From Agromyces mariniharenae (GTDB taxonomy: Bacteria > Actinomycetota > Actinomycetes > Actinomycetales > Microbacteriaceae): a stretch of DNA of 64,000 bases. Shown here in pieces: positions 17,462 through 25,152 of the stretch (position 1 is the first letter of the stretch; each line of letters starts with the position of its first letter). The position numbers and the translations under genes were made by a program. The stretch covers positions 434,001 to 498,000 of the forward strand of contig NZ_VSSB01000002.1 in assembly GCF_008122505.1 (NCBI RefSeq), written 5' to 3'. The notes beneath the pieces are model-generated. The model searched no databases, was not told the origin of the DNA, and worked only from the letters and a program-made list of their open reading frames with translations.

Positions 17462-18235
17462 ATGAAGATCGCGCGCTTCTCCCACGGCGACACCATCGCC
17501 TTCGGCATCGTCGACGAGGAGGAGGACGAGCTCGTCGTGCTGAAGGCCGACCCGATGTTCGCGGGCTACGAGCCGACGGGCGCGCGAGTGCCGCTCGCCG
17601 AGGCGCGCCTGCTCGCGCCGGTCATCCCGCGGTCGAAGGTCGTCGCGGTGGGCAAGAACTACCGCGAGCACGCCGAGGAGATGGGCGGCGAGGCGCCGGC
17701 CGAGCCGCTCTTGTTCCTGAAGCCGAACACGTCGGTCATCGGCCCCGGCGACGCCATCGTGCTGCCCAGGCAGAGCGAGCAGGTCGAGCACGAAGGCGAG
17801 CTCGCGGTGGTCATCGGCCGCATCGCCAAGAACATCGCCGACGCGGATGCCGCGGGCGTCATCTTCGGGTACACGATCGCGAACGACGTGACCGCGCGCG
17901 ACCTGCAGCGCCGCGACGGGCAGTGGACCCGCGCGAAGGGCTTCGACACGTTCTGCCCGCTCGGGCCCGTCATCGACACCGAGCTCGACCTCGACGGGGG
18001 CACCATCGAGACCATCGTCGACGGCGAGCGGCGCCAGCACGGCCGCCTGGCCGACATGGTGCACTCGATCCCGGCGATCGTCGCCTACGCGTCGAGCGTC
18101 TTCACGCTGCTGCCCGGCGACGTCATCCTCACCGGCACGCCCGCTGGCGTCGGCCCGCTCGTCGACGGCGACACCGTCGAGGTCACGGTGTCGGGACTCG
18201 GCACGCTTTCGAACCCGGTGCGCGCAGCGGGCTGA
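17462..18235 (+). CDS. fumarylacetoacetate hydrolase family protein
   Basis: A 257-residue protein of the FAH superfamily. Signature regions are AVGKNYREHAEEMG, LFLKPNTSVIGPGD, EHEGELAVVIGR (metal-binding glutamates), IANDVTARDLQ and the end motif LLPGDVILTGTPAGVG. Members hydrolyse or decarboxylate acylpyruvates in aromatic catabolism, or decarboxylate oxaloacetate; the substrate here cannot be told. A TAGGCT box at 17450-17455 lies six bases before the ATG, so the gene is probably leaderless and separate from ilvE. Confidence 0.9.
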   Translation: MKIARFSHGDTIAFGIVDEEEDELVVLKADPMFAGYEPTGARVPLAEARLLAPVIPRSKVVAVGKNYREHAEEMGGEAPAEPLLFLKPNTSVIGPGDAIVLPRQSEQVEHEGELAVVIGRIAKNIADADAAGVIFGYTIANDVTARDLQRRDGQWTRAKGFDTFCPLGPVIDTELDLDGGTIETIVDGERRQHGRLADMVHSIPAIVAYASSVFTLLPGDVILTGTPAGVGPLVDGDTVEVTVSGLGTLSNPVRAAG

Positions 18236-18272
18236 TCGGCCCCCGGGGCATCCGCCGTCGGGGCTCAGCGGC

Positions 18273-19328
18273 TCAGCGGCCGATCGCGCGCGCGGCGAGG
18301 TCGACGTCCTCGTCGTCGTTCCACAGGTGGAACGCCACGCGGGCGCGACCGGCACGTCCCGAGGCGGTGATGCCGGCCGCGGTGAGCGCCCGCAGCGACG
18401 TGCCGTCGGCGTCGGGCCAGGCGACGATCGCGCTGTTCGACGGGTCGAGTCCGATGCGGTCGCGGAACGCGTTCGCGAGGCCCACGGCGTGGTCGCGCAC
18501 CTCGTCCGCGTCGAGCGACGCGGCGAGGCCGAGCGCGGCCTCCGCGCCCATCCACGCGTGCCAGGCGGGGGAGACGTCGAAGCGGCTCGCATCCTCGGCG
18601 AGGTGCAGGTCGGGTCCGTAGCACGAGGCCCACGGATCGGTCCCCGACCACCAGCCGGCGTCGATCGGCACGAACTCGGCGAGTGCGCGGTCCGAGAAGG
18701 CGGCGAAGGCGGCACCGCGGGGCGCGCACAGCCACTTGTAGGAGTGGCAGACCAGCAGGTCGGCCTCGACGTCGGTGGTCGGCATCCACCCGGTCGCCTG
18801 GGTCGTGTCGACGAGCACGCGCGCGCCGACGGCGCGGGCGGCCTCGGCGACGGATGCCGCGTCGGTGACCGCGCCCGTCGCGGACTGCACGAGCGAGTAC
18901 GCCACCAGCCAGGTGCTCGGCCCGATCTCGTCGGCGAGCGCGTCGATGGGCACATGCCGCACGCGGAGGTCGCCGCGCACGAGGAACGGCCCGACGAGCG
19001 ACGAGAAGTCGCCCTCGATGCAGACGATCTCCGCACCCGCGGGCGCGGCCGCTGCGGCGAGCGCGACGAAAGGGGAGACCTGCGATCCCGTTGCGATCCG
19101 CGTCGCGTCGACGCCGAGGAGCGTCGCGGCGTGCGCCCGCGACCGTTCGACCGCCGCGGTGTACTCCAGCGAGTCCGCGGTGCCGGCGGCCCAGCGCTCG
19201 AGGTCGCGGCGCACCGCCTCGACCGTGACGTCGGCGGGCAGGCCGAGCGTGCACGCGGCGAGGTAGCCTCGGCCTGCGGCGAATCGGTCGCGGACAGCGG
19301 CGAGTCGGTTCTGCACGGTGGGGGTCAT
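18273..19328 (-). CDS. class V aminotransferase-fold PLP enzyme (cysteine desulfurase/kynureninase type)
   Basis: A 351-residue fold-type I PLP enzyme. Lys198 in HSYKWLCAPRG binds PLP, and Asp174 in VLVDTTQATG contacts the pyridine nitrogen. The family covers cysteine desulfurases, isopenicillin N epimerase-like enzymes and kynureninases; no catalytic cysteine loop is evident, so desulfurase activity is not supported. It is divergent from a LysR regulator with 82 bases between the starts, which suggests control by that regulator. The reaction is unknown. Confidence 0.85.
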   Translation of the reverse strand: MTPTVQNRLAAVRDRFAAGRGYLAACTLGLPADVTVEAVRRDLERWAAGTADSLEYTAAVERSRAHAATLLGVDATRIATGSQVSPFVALAAAAAPAGAEIVCIEGDFSSLVGPFLVRGDLRVRHVPIDALADEIGPSTWLVAYSLVQSATGAVTDAASVAEAARAVGARVLVDTTQATGWMPTTDVEADLLVCHSYKWLCAPRGAAFAAFSDRALAEFVPIDAGWWSGTDPWASCYGPDLHLAEDASRFDVSPAWHAWMGAEAALGLAASLDADEVRDHAVGLANAFRDRIGLDPSNSAIVAWPDADGTSLRALTAAGITASGRAGRARVAFHLWNDDEDVDLAARAIGR

Positions 19329-19410
19329 GTCCCCAGTCTCCGCCTGCGGCATCCATTCGACAACGGCAGGTATGTGATCACACCCATGCCGTGACGTTAT
19401 GCTTCTGGGC
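19329..19410. promoter_or_regulatory. divergent promoter region with LysR-type operator
   Basis: The perfect palindrome TGTGATCACA at 19373-19382 has partly symmetric flanks (GGCAGG and CATGCC), as expected for a LysR-type site between a regulator and its target. TATGCT at 19398-19403 lies seven bases before the LysR ATG and fits a leaderless promoter. Confidence 0.6.
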
Positions 19411-20349
19411 ATGTCGGACGCGTCCATCGACGGCCTCGCCGCGGCCCTCGACCTCCAGACGGTGCGTGTCGTGCGCCAGGTCGCCGAGCACGGCTCGCTG
19501 ACCGCCGCCGCCGACGCGCTCGGCTACAGCCAGCCCGCGGTGAGCCAGCAGCTGCGCCGCTTCGAGGAGCGCACGGGCATCGCGCTCGTCGAACGCGTGG
19601 GTCGCGGCATCCGGCTCACGCAGTCGGGCCGCGTGCTCGCCCGTCACGCCAACGCCGTCGCGACTGCGCTCGAGGCGGCGGCCGGCGAGCTCGCCGAGAT
19701 CCGCGGGCTGCGGGCCGGGCGTGTGCGGCTCGTCGCCTTCCCGTCGGCGTCGGCGTCGCTAGTGCCGCGGCTCATCGCGGCGCTCGGCGCGGCGCATCCG
19801 GGCGTGGCCGTGACGTACGTCGAGGCCGAGCCGCCCGAGGCCGTGGCCGCCGTGCGCGCCGACCGCGCCGACCTCGCGATCACCTTCAGCTACCCCGGCG
19901 ACCGCGACGACCCGCACCGCGCGAGCGCGCGCGGCCTCGACGTGCGCGCGTTCGGCGAGGAGCCCATCCGGCTCGTGCTGCCCGAGGGGCATCCGGCCGC
20001 GGCATCCGACGTCGTCGACCTGGCCGCGCTGCGCGACGACCCGTGGATCGCCGGGTGCCCGCGCTGCCGCGGGCACCTGCTCGAGCTGGCGGATGCCGCG
20101 GGGTTCACGCCGCGCATCGCGTTCGAGACCGACAACTTCGTCGCCGTCGAGGGCATGGTCGCGCAGGGGCTCGGCGTGGCGCTGCTGCCGGCGCTCGCGC
20201 TCGCGGCCTCGCCGCGGCATCCCGAGGTCGTGACCCGGCCGACGGCGCGGGCCGACGTGCGGTCGCTCCATCTCGTCACCGCGCGGGGTGCCGAGCGCGT
20301 GCCCGCCGTCGCGGCCGCGATCGCGGCGCTCGAGTCGCTCGCCGCCTGA
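19411..20349 (+). CDS. LysR family transcriptional regulator
   Basis: A 312-residue LysR-type regulator. The winged helix-turn-helix spans residues 10-70 ([24 protein letters not shown]). The rest is a periplasmic-binding-protein-like effector domain, with [15 protein letters not shown] and [25 protein letters not shown] at 19411 was chosen because TATGCT lies seven bases upstream, giving a leaderless mRNA; ATG at 19399 is inside that box. The probable target is the divergent aminotransferase-like gene. The effector is unknown. Confidence 0.9.
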   Translation: MSDASIDGLAAALDLQTVRVVRQVAEHGSLTAAADALGYSQPAVSQQLRRFEERTGIALVERVGRGIRLTQSGRVLARHANAVATALEAAAGELAEIRGLRAGRVRLVAFPSASASLVPRLIAALGAAHPGVAVTYVEAEPPEAVAAVRADRADLAITFSYPGDRDDPHRASARGLDVRAFGEEPIRLVLPEGHPAAASDVVDLAALRDDPWIAGCPRCRGHLLELADAAGFTPRIAFETDNFVAVEGMVAQGLGVALLPALALAASPRHPEVVTRPTARADVRSLHLVTARGAERVPAVAAAIAALESLAA

Positions 20350-20417
20350 CACGACGGCCATCCGGCGGCCCCCCGGAGAACGCGGCGGCGACGCGGCGCT
20401 CGATAGCATGGACGGGT

Positions 20418-21941
20418 ATGTCCGAGACAGCCCACCCCACCACATCCGCCACCGGTTCCGACATCCGCGTGCGCTTCTGCCCCTCGCCCACGGGCACGCC
20501 CCACGTCGGCCTCGTGCGCACCGCCCTCTTCAACTGGGCGTTCGCCCGGCACACCGGCGGCACCTTCGTGTTCCGCATCGAGGACACGGATGCCGCGCGC
20601 GACAGCGAGGAGAGCTACGAGCAGATCCTCGACGCGCTCACCTGGCTCGGACTGGACTGGGACGAGGGCATCGGCATCGGCGGCCCGCACGAGCCCTACC
20701 GCCAGTCCCGGCGGCTCGACATCTATGCCGACGTCGTCGAGCAGCTCAAGGCGTCGGGTCACGTGTACGAGAGCTACTCGACCGCCGACGAGATCGACGC
20801 CCGCAACGAGGCGGCCGGTCGGCCCAAGCAGTTCGGCTACGACAACTTCGACCGCGACCTCACCGACGAGCAGCGCGCCGCGTTCCGCGCCGAGGGTCGC
20901 ACGCCCGCGCTGCGCCTGCGCGTGCCCGACGTCGACCTCGGGTTCGACGACCTGGTGCGCGGCCGCATCGACTTCGCCGCGGGATCGACGACTGACTTCG
21001 TGGTCGTGCGCCCGAACGGCGCCCCGCTCTACACTCTCGTGAACCCGGTCGACGACGCGCTCATGGGCATCACGCACGTGCTGCGAGGCGAGGACCTGCT
21101 GAGCTCGACGCCGCGGCAGATCGCGCTGTACCACGCGCTCATCGACATCGGCGTGACGACGTTCGTTCCGCGCTTCGGCCACCTGCCCTACGTGATGGGC
21201 GAGGGCAACAAGAAGCTCTCGAAGCGCGACCCCGAGTCGAACCTGTTCCACCATCGCGACCGCGGCTTCATCCCCGAGGGCCTGGTCAACTACCTCGCCC
21301 TCCTCGGCTGGGGCTTCTCGGCCGACCGCGACGTGTTCAGCCGCGAGGAGCTCGTGGCCGCGTTCGACGTCGTGAACGTCAACCCGAACCCGGCGCGCTT
21401 CGACCTGAAGAAGGCCGAGGCCATCAACGGCGACCACATCCGGCTGCTCGAGCCGGGCGAGTTCGCCGCCCGCACGGTGCCGTACCTGCAGGCCGCCGGC
21501 GCCGTCGAGACGCCGATCTCTGCTGCGCAGGAGGCCGTGCTCGTCGAGGCGGCGCCGCTCGTGCAGGAGCGCATCGGCCTGCTCGGCGAGGCGCCGGGCA
21601 TGCTGGGCTTCCTGTTCACGGATGCCGCGGGCCTCTCGTACGACGTCGACGCCCTCGCCGGGCTCCCCGCCGACGCGCGCGCGGTGCTCGCCGCGGCGCG
21701 CGACGCCCTCGACCGCCTGCCCGCCGACGCGTGGACGCACGACCAGATCGAGGAGGCGCTGCGCGGCGCTCTCGTCGACGGCCTCGGCCTCAAGCCGCGG
21801 GTCGCGTTCGGCCCGGTGCGCACCGCGATCTCGGGTCGCCGTGTCTCGCCGCCGTTGTTCGAGTCGATGCAGATCCTCGGCAAGATCGACTCGATCGACC
21901 GGATCGACCGGCTCGCAGCGGAGCTCAGCCCGGCGGAGTAG
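20418..21941 (+). CDS. gltX: glutamyl-tRNA synthetase
   Basis: A 507-residue class I aminoacyl-tRNA synthetase that charges tRNA-Glu. The HIGH-type motif appears as HVGL at 29-32 in [11 protein letters not shown], and KMSKS as KLSKR at 266-270. [11 protein letters not shown] and the [11 protein letters not shown] region are typical. The C-terminal anticodon-binding helices fill residues 330-507. Actinobacteria often use this enzyme also to mischarge tRNA-Gln for GatCAB. A TAGCAT box lies eight bases before the ATG, so the gene may be leaderless. A tRNA-Gln gene lies 0.9 kb downstream and a tRNA-Glu gene is elsewhere in the window. Confidence 0.96.
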   Translation: MSETAHPTTSATGSDIRVRFCPSPTGTPHVGLVRTALFNWAFARHTGGTFVFRIEDTDAARDSEESYEQILDALTWLGLDWDEGIGIGGPHEPYRQSRRLDIYADVVEQLKASGHVYESYSTADEIDARNEAAGRPKQFGYDNFDRDLTDEQRAAFRAEGRTPALRLRVPDVDLGFDDLVRGRIDFAAGSTTDFVVVRPNGAPLYTLVNPVDDALMGITHVLRGEDLLSSTPRQIALYHALIDIGVTTFVPRFGHLPYVMGEGNKKLSKRDPESNLFHHRDRGFIPEGLVNYLALLGWGFSADRDVFSREELVAAFDVVNVNPNPARFDLKKAEAINGDHIRLLEPGEFAARTVPYLQAAGAVETPISAAQEAVLVEAAPLVQERIGLLGEAPGMLGFLFTDAAGLSYDVDALAGLPADARAVLAAARDALDRLPADAWTHDQIEEALRGALVDGLGLKPRVAFGPVRTAISGRRVSPPLFESMQILGKIDSIDRIDRLAAELSPAE

Positions 21942-21993
21942 CCGCGGCGCGTGCCGGTCGCTCCGACTCGGCGGTGGTCGTCGTCGCCTGCGC

Positions 21994-22732
21994 TCAGGCC
22001 GCCTTGCGCTTCTGCTGCACCATGACGCCGCCGTTCGCCGCGGTCACCACGTCGAAGAGGCCGGTCGCCCGGATGAGGTCGGAGAGCTTCGCGTAACCCC
22101 AGTTGCGCGAGTCGAAGTCCGGCTGCTGCTTGCGGAGCAGCGAGCCGACGGCGGCGAGGTTCGCGCGGCCGTCCTCGCCGGCCGCGCTGCCGACGCTCGC
22201 GCGCAGCACGGAGACCAGTCGACCGTCAGTGCGCAGCTTGGTGGTGGGCACCTGGGCACGAACCGGTGCGCTCTCGACGACGCCGTCGGCGACCGGCGTC
22301 TCGATCACCTCGAGGTACGTGAACCGATCGCACGCGTTTCGGAACGACTCGGGCGTCTTGCGCTCGCCGAACCCGTAGACGGTGATGCCCTGCTCGCGGA
22401 TACGCGCCGCGAGGCGAGTGAAGTCGCTGTCGGACGACACGATGCAGAAGCTCTGGAATCGTGCGGTGTAGAGCAGGTCCATCGCGTCGATGATCAGCGC
22501 ACTGTCGGTCGCGTTCTTGCCCGTGGTGTTGTCGAACTGCTGGATCGGCTGGATGACGTGCGCTCGCGGCATCCTTCCAGCTGCGGATGTTCGGCTTCGT
22601 CCAGTCGCCGTACACGCGCTTCACGGAGGCCACGCCATAGCGGGAGACCTCGGCGAGCACGGCGTCGATTCGAGCTGGCGAGACATTGTCGGCGTCGATG
22701 AGCACGGCGAGCAGGTCGTTGGCGTCGGGCAT
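21994..22732 (-). pseudogene. NYN-domain / LOTUS (OST-HTH) protein, frameshifted
   Basis: Two frames together encode one protein of the LabA-like NYN family. The first part (22732 to about 22575) reads MPDANDLLAVLIDADN, then YGVASVKRVYGDWTKPN and SWKD. The second (about 22570 to 21994) continues HVIQPIQQF, TGKNATDSALIIDAMDLLY, IVSSDSDFTRLA and VYGFGERKTPE, then a C-terminal OST-HTH domain (about 22240 to 21994). The reading frame changes near 22560-22575, between SWKD and RAHV. A loss of two bases would keep the normal spacing of the family; a one-base insertion is also possible. Both halves are well conserved, so the lesion is recent or a sequencing error. NYN proteins are PIN-like RNases. 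Confidence 0.8.
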
Positions 22733-22859
22733 GGGCACAGCATGGCAGGTCATGAGGACGAGGGGGAGCGCGGTGGCTCGGCGAGGCTCGCTCAGTTTGG
22801 TCGGGGTGCGGTGCGTAGGCTAGAGTTGCGTGTCGGCCCGAGCTTCGGCTGAGGGCCAT

Positions 22860-22931
22860 TGGGGTATGGTGTAATTGGCAACACGGCTGATTCTGGTTCA
22901 GTTGTTCTTGGTTCGAGTCCAGGTACCCCAG
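22860..22931 (+). tRNA. tRNA-Gln (anticodon CTG)
   Basis: A full cloverleaf is visible. The acceptor arms TGGGGTA and TACCCCA pair perfectly, the D-loop reads AATTGGCAA, the anticodon loop TTCTGGT carries CTG at 22893-22895, and the T-loop is GGTTCGAGTCC. CCA is not fully encoded. A TAGAGT box about 35 bases upstream is the likely -10 element. A strong terminator follows six bases later. Confidence 0.95.
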
Positions 22932-22936
22932 CAGTG

Positions 22937-22964
22937 AAAAACCCCCGGTCGTCCGGGGGTTTTC
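22937..22964 (+). terminator. rho-independent terminator of tRNA-Gln
   Basis: AAAACCCCCGG and CCGGGGGTTTT pair around TCGT and end in a T-run. It is nearly identical to the terminator after tRNA-Glu at 38731. Confidence 0.9.
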
Positions 22965-22989
22965 TCATGTTCTCAACGCCCGCTCACGC

Positions 22990-23062
22990 TTCGTATGGTG
23001 ACAATGCCAAGACGGTCATGCACCAATTCGTCACGATCTATCGCAAACTCGGGGTGTCCGCG
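22990..23062 (+). pseudogene. remnant of a LuxR-type helix-turn-helix
   Basis: In the frame starting at 23003 the sequence reads NAKTVMHQFVTIYRKLGVSA, which matches the recognition helix and end of a LuxR HTH. The intact LuxR regulator at 25153-27552 has KTVMHHSVSIYRKLAV at the same place, and the DNA is also similar (AAGACGGTCATGCACCA against AAGACCGTCATGCACCA). No start codon or upstream domains remain, so this is a decayed fragment, in the orientation opposite to the intact gene. Confidence 0.6.
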
Positions 23063-23147
23063 GGCGGTCTCTGCTACGGCCGGGGCCCAGGAGCACGGGC
23101 TCGCGGCAGAGCGTTGACGTGATTGCTCCTCTCGCTAGCCGTGTCGG

Positions 23148-25004
23148 TCAGAACGAAGCCGTGCGGACGCAGTAGATGTCGTCAGCACCCGCGCCTCCGA
23201 CGTAGTTCTCCTCGATGAATGTAAGGTTGCTCGCGCAGGTGGGTACGCCGCCGTATTGGTCCATCCAACCGCTTTGGATGGTTTGCAGCTGGGCGCCGGT
23301 GTAACCGCGGCCCGCGGGGAAGTCACAGCGCCACTCGGCGTCCTTGCCGTTCGGAGTCAGACCCTTCCCGAAGAAGTTCCCGGCGGCCCTCAAGCAGTCG
23401 ACGTTGGCCCCGGACCACTGCGTGGTGGCCATCGATGAGCCGGCGTAGCCGATCCAGGCGTCGCCGTAGTAGTTGTTGTCCCCGAGGCTGCAGGCGCCCG
23501 CGGACGGGCACAACACGTTGACGAAACCGAAGTTTCCGTCACCGCAGGCGGTCGTCTGGAAGTCGGCAGGGGCCTGCATGATGTATGCCGTGCCGGGCGA
23601 CTTGAGGTTGGTGCCGAGCGAGATGACAGGCCCCCCGTCCGTAGCGGCCAGCTGGAACGACCGATACGACGAGTTCCTGACGAAGTAATAGGTGTAGATG
23701 GCAAGGCCCGAGCCGCCGTCCTTCGAGGTGAAGACCACCCTGGTGCCGTCGGGAAGGCCCACCCCGTTGAAGGTGTTGGGGGCGATGTTCCGCTGCACCA
23801 TGAAGCTCACGCCGACGTCTGTCGTGAAGTTCACCGGAACCTCGCCGCCGGTCGAAAGCTGGAAGGTGTGCTGGGTGGCGTTGATGACGGTGTAGACCGT
23901 CGAGTTCGACAGCCCGTTGCCTCCGGACCGTTGCAGGAACTGGACCTGGCTGCCGCCCACCAAGCCGTGGTTGAATGCGGAGATCTCGTCTGTGAAGAAG
24001 TCCCCCGTCACCTCGAAGGACGTGGGAGCCGTAGCCACTCCGCTCACGGACCTCAAGCTCCCTGTGATGGTGCCCGCGAGAGGGCCGTCGCCCACACAGT
24101 CACTGATTTGCAGAGGGGCCTGCTCGATGCTCCTCAACTTGGTCGCATCGCTGATCTGGAGCTGCGAGCTCGCATCGAACGTCCACGCCAGAATCGGCGG
24201 CGCAGGCGCTCCCGGCGTTTCCGGGGGATTCATGAACAGGTTGCCCTCGATCTTGACCCCGTCGAAGTCGTAGCCGTTGGTCGTGAGGATCACCGACCCG
24301 TTCTGCTCAACGATCACGTCGGTCAGAGCCTGCGGCGGGGCGGTGTAGAAGTTGCTCGGTGGCCGGATCTCCACTGGCTCGACGGTGATCGAGTTGGTGC
24401 TGGACAGCGTGGTCCACGGCTTGGTCGCGGACCCGCGCTGGGCGAGGCCGAAGGTCCACACGTCGTCGTACGCCACGTTGGGATCCGCGAAGCCGTACCA
24501 GTCGATGCGGGGGCGGTACTCGACCGTGAAGCCCTGACCCGTATCGCAGTCGTAGCTCACCTCGAAGCCGGCAGCGCTGACGCCGACGAGCTGAGCACCC
24601 TTGCACGTAGAACCCGTGAGGCTGACGTATCCGGAGCGTGCGGAGTCGACCGTCTGTGGCTGTTCACCGTCGCCGAAACCCAGCGGGATCAGCTGCTGAC
24701 TGCGCGGGTGCATCTGCGGAGGGGGCATCTTCACCAACGCGAAACCTTTGCTCTTCGCCTGGGCGGTGACTCGGATGGGCAGCCTCTCCGCCCTACTCTC
24801 ACCGACGATGGGGCCGGGGATGTCCGTCGTGCTGATGGAGCTCGTCAGCACCTCGGGCTTGGGCTTCGGCGCCGCCTGGGCGGGCACAACCGCAACCAAC
24901 GCGGTCACGACCGCGGCGACGAGGACTCCCGCCCCTGCGCGCGAGACACGGGTGCTCCCAGACAGGCCCGAGGGGTTGCTGCGGCTTGACGTTCGGATGG
25001 CCAT
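23148..25004 (-). CDS. large secreted protein with fibre-like repeats
   Basis: A 618-residue exported protein of unknown function. Residues 1-44 are a long signal peptide ending PAQA-A. The mature part begins with a Pro/Lys-rich stretch. Beta-rich domains follow, then two repeat units at about 335-390 and 400-465 of the type HGL-x2-G-x2-V-x-FL...GLS-x3-Y-x-V...TFQLST, a pattern common in phage tail fibres and bacterial adhesins. The C-terminal 130 residues contain eight or more cysteines (DCLRAAGNFFGKG, WRCDFPAGRGY, PTCASN), suggesting disulfides. The start at 25004 precedes a clear signal peptide. It lies downstream of a LuxR regulator on the same strand with 148 bases between them, which suggests control by it. 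Confidence 0.75.
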   Translation of the reverse strand: MAIRTSSRSNPSGLSGSTRVSRAGAGVLVAAVVTALVAVVPAQAAPKPKPEVLTSSISTTDIPGPIVGESRAERLPIRVTAQAKSKGFALVKMPPPQMHPRSQQLIPLGFGDGEQPQTVDSARSGYVSLTGSTCKGAQLVGVSAAGFEVSYDCDTGQGFTVEYRPRIDWYGFADPNVAYDDVWTFGLAQRGSATKPWTTLSSTNSITVEPVEIRPPSNFYTAPPQALTDVIVEQNGSVILTTNGYDFDGVKIEGNLFMNPPETPGAPAPPILAWTFDASSQLQISDATKLRSIEQAPLQISDCVGDGPLAGTITGSLRSVSGVATAPTSFEVTGDFFTDEISAFNHGLVGGSQVQFLQRSGGNGLSNSTVYTVINATQHTFQLSTGGEVPVNFTTDVGVSFMVQRNIAPNTFNGVGLPDGTRVVFTSKDGGSGLAIYTYYFVRNSSYRSFQLAATDGGPVISLGTNLKSPGTAYIMQAPADFQTTACGDGNFGFVNVLCPSAGACSLGDNNYYGDAWIGYAGSSMATTQWSGANVDCLRAAGNFFGKGLTPNGKDAEWRCDFPAGRGYTGAQLQTIQSGWMDQYGGVPTCASNLTFIEENYVGGAGADDIYCVRTASF

Positions 25005-25152
25005 AGTCGCAATGTAGGCAGGTACGTTGCGGAGCACATCGGGCATTTGCCCGGGGTCACTCTCACGTGAGGGCACGCCTGAAACGCCGGACAGAGGTCT
25101 GCTTCTCAGCGCATCTGGTTCCAGTCCCTCATTGCCGGAGCCGCCGGGTCGG

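Noticed and set aside
22570-22575. Programmed frameshifting in the NYN gene
   Set aside because: No slippery sequence or downstream pseudoknot is evident at the break, so mutation or sequencing error is the simpler reading.
22860-22931. tRNA-Gln as a proven attachment site
   Set aside because: No direct repeat of the tRNA 3' end and no integrase gene were found in the window.
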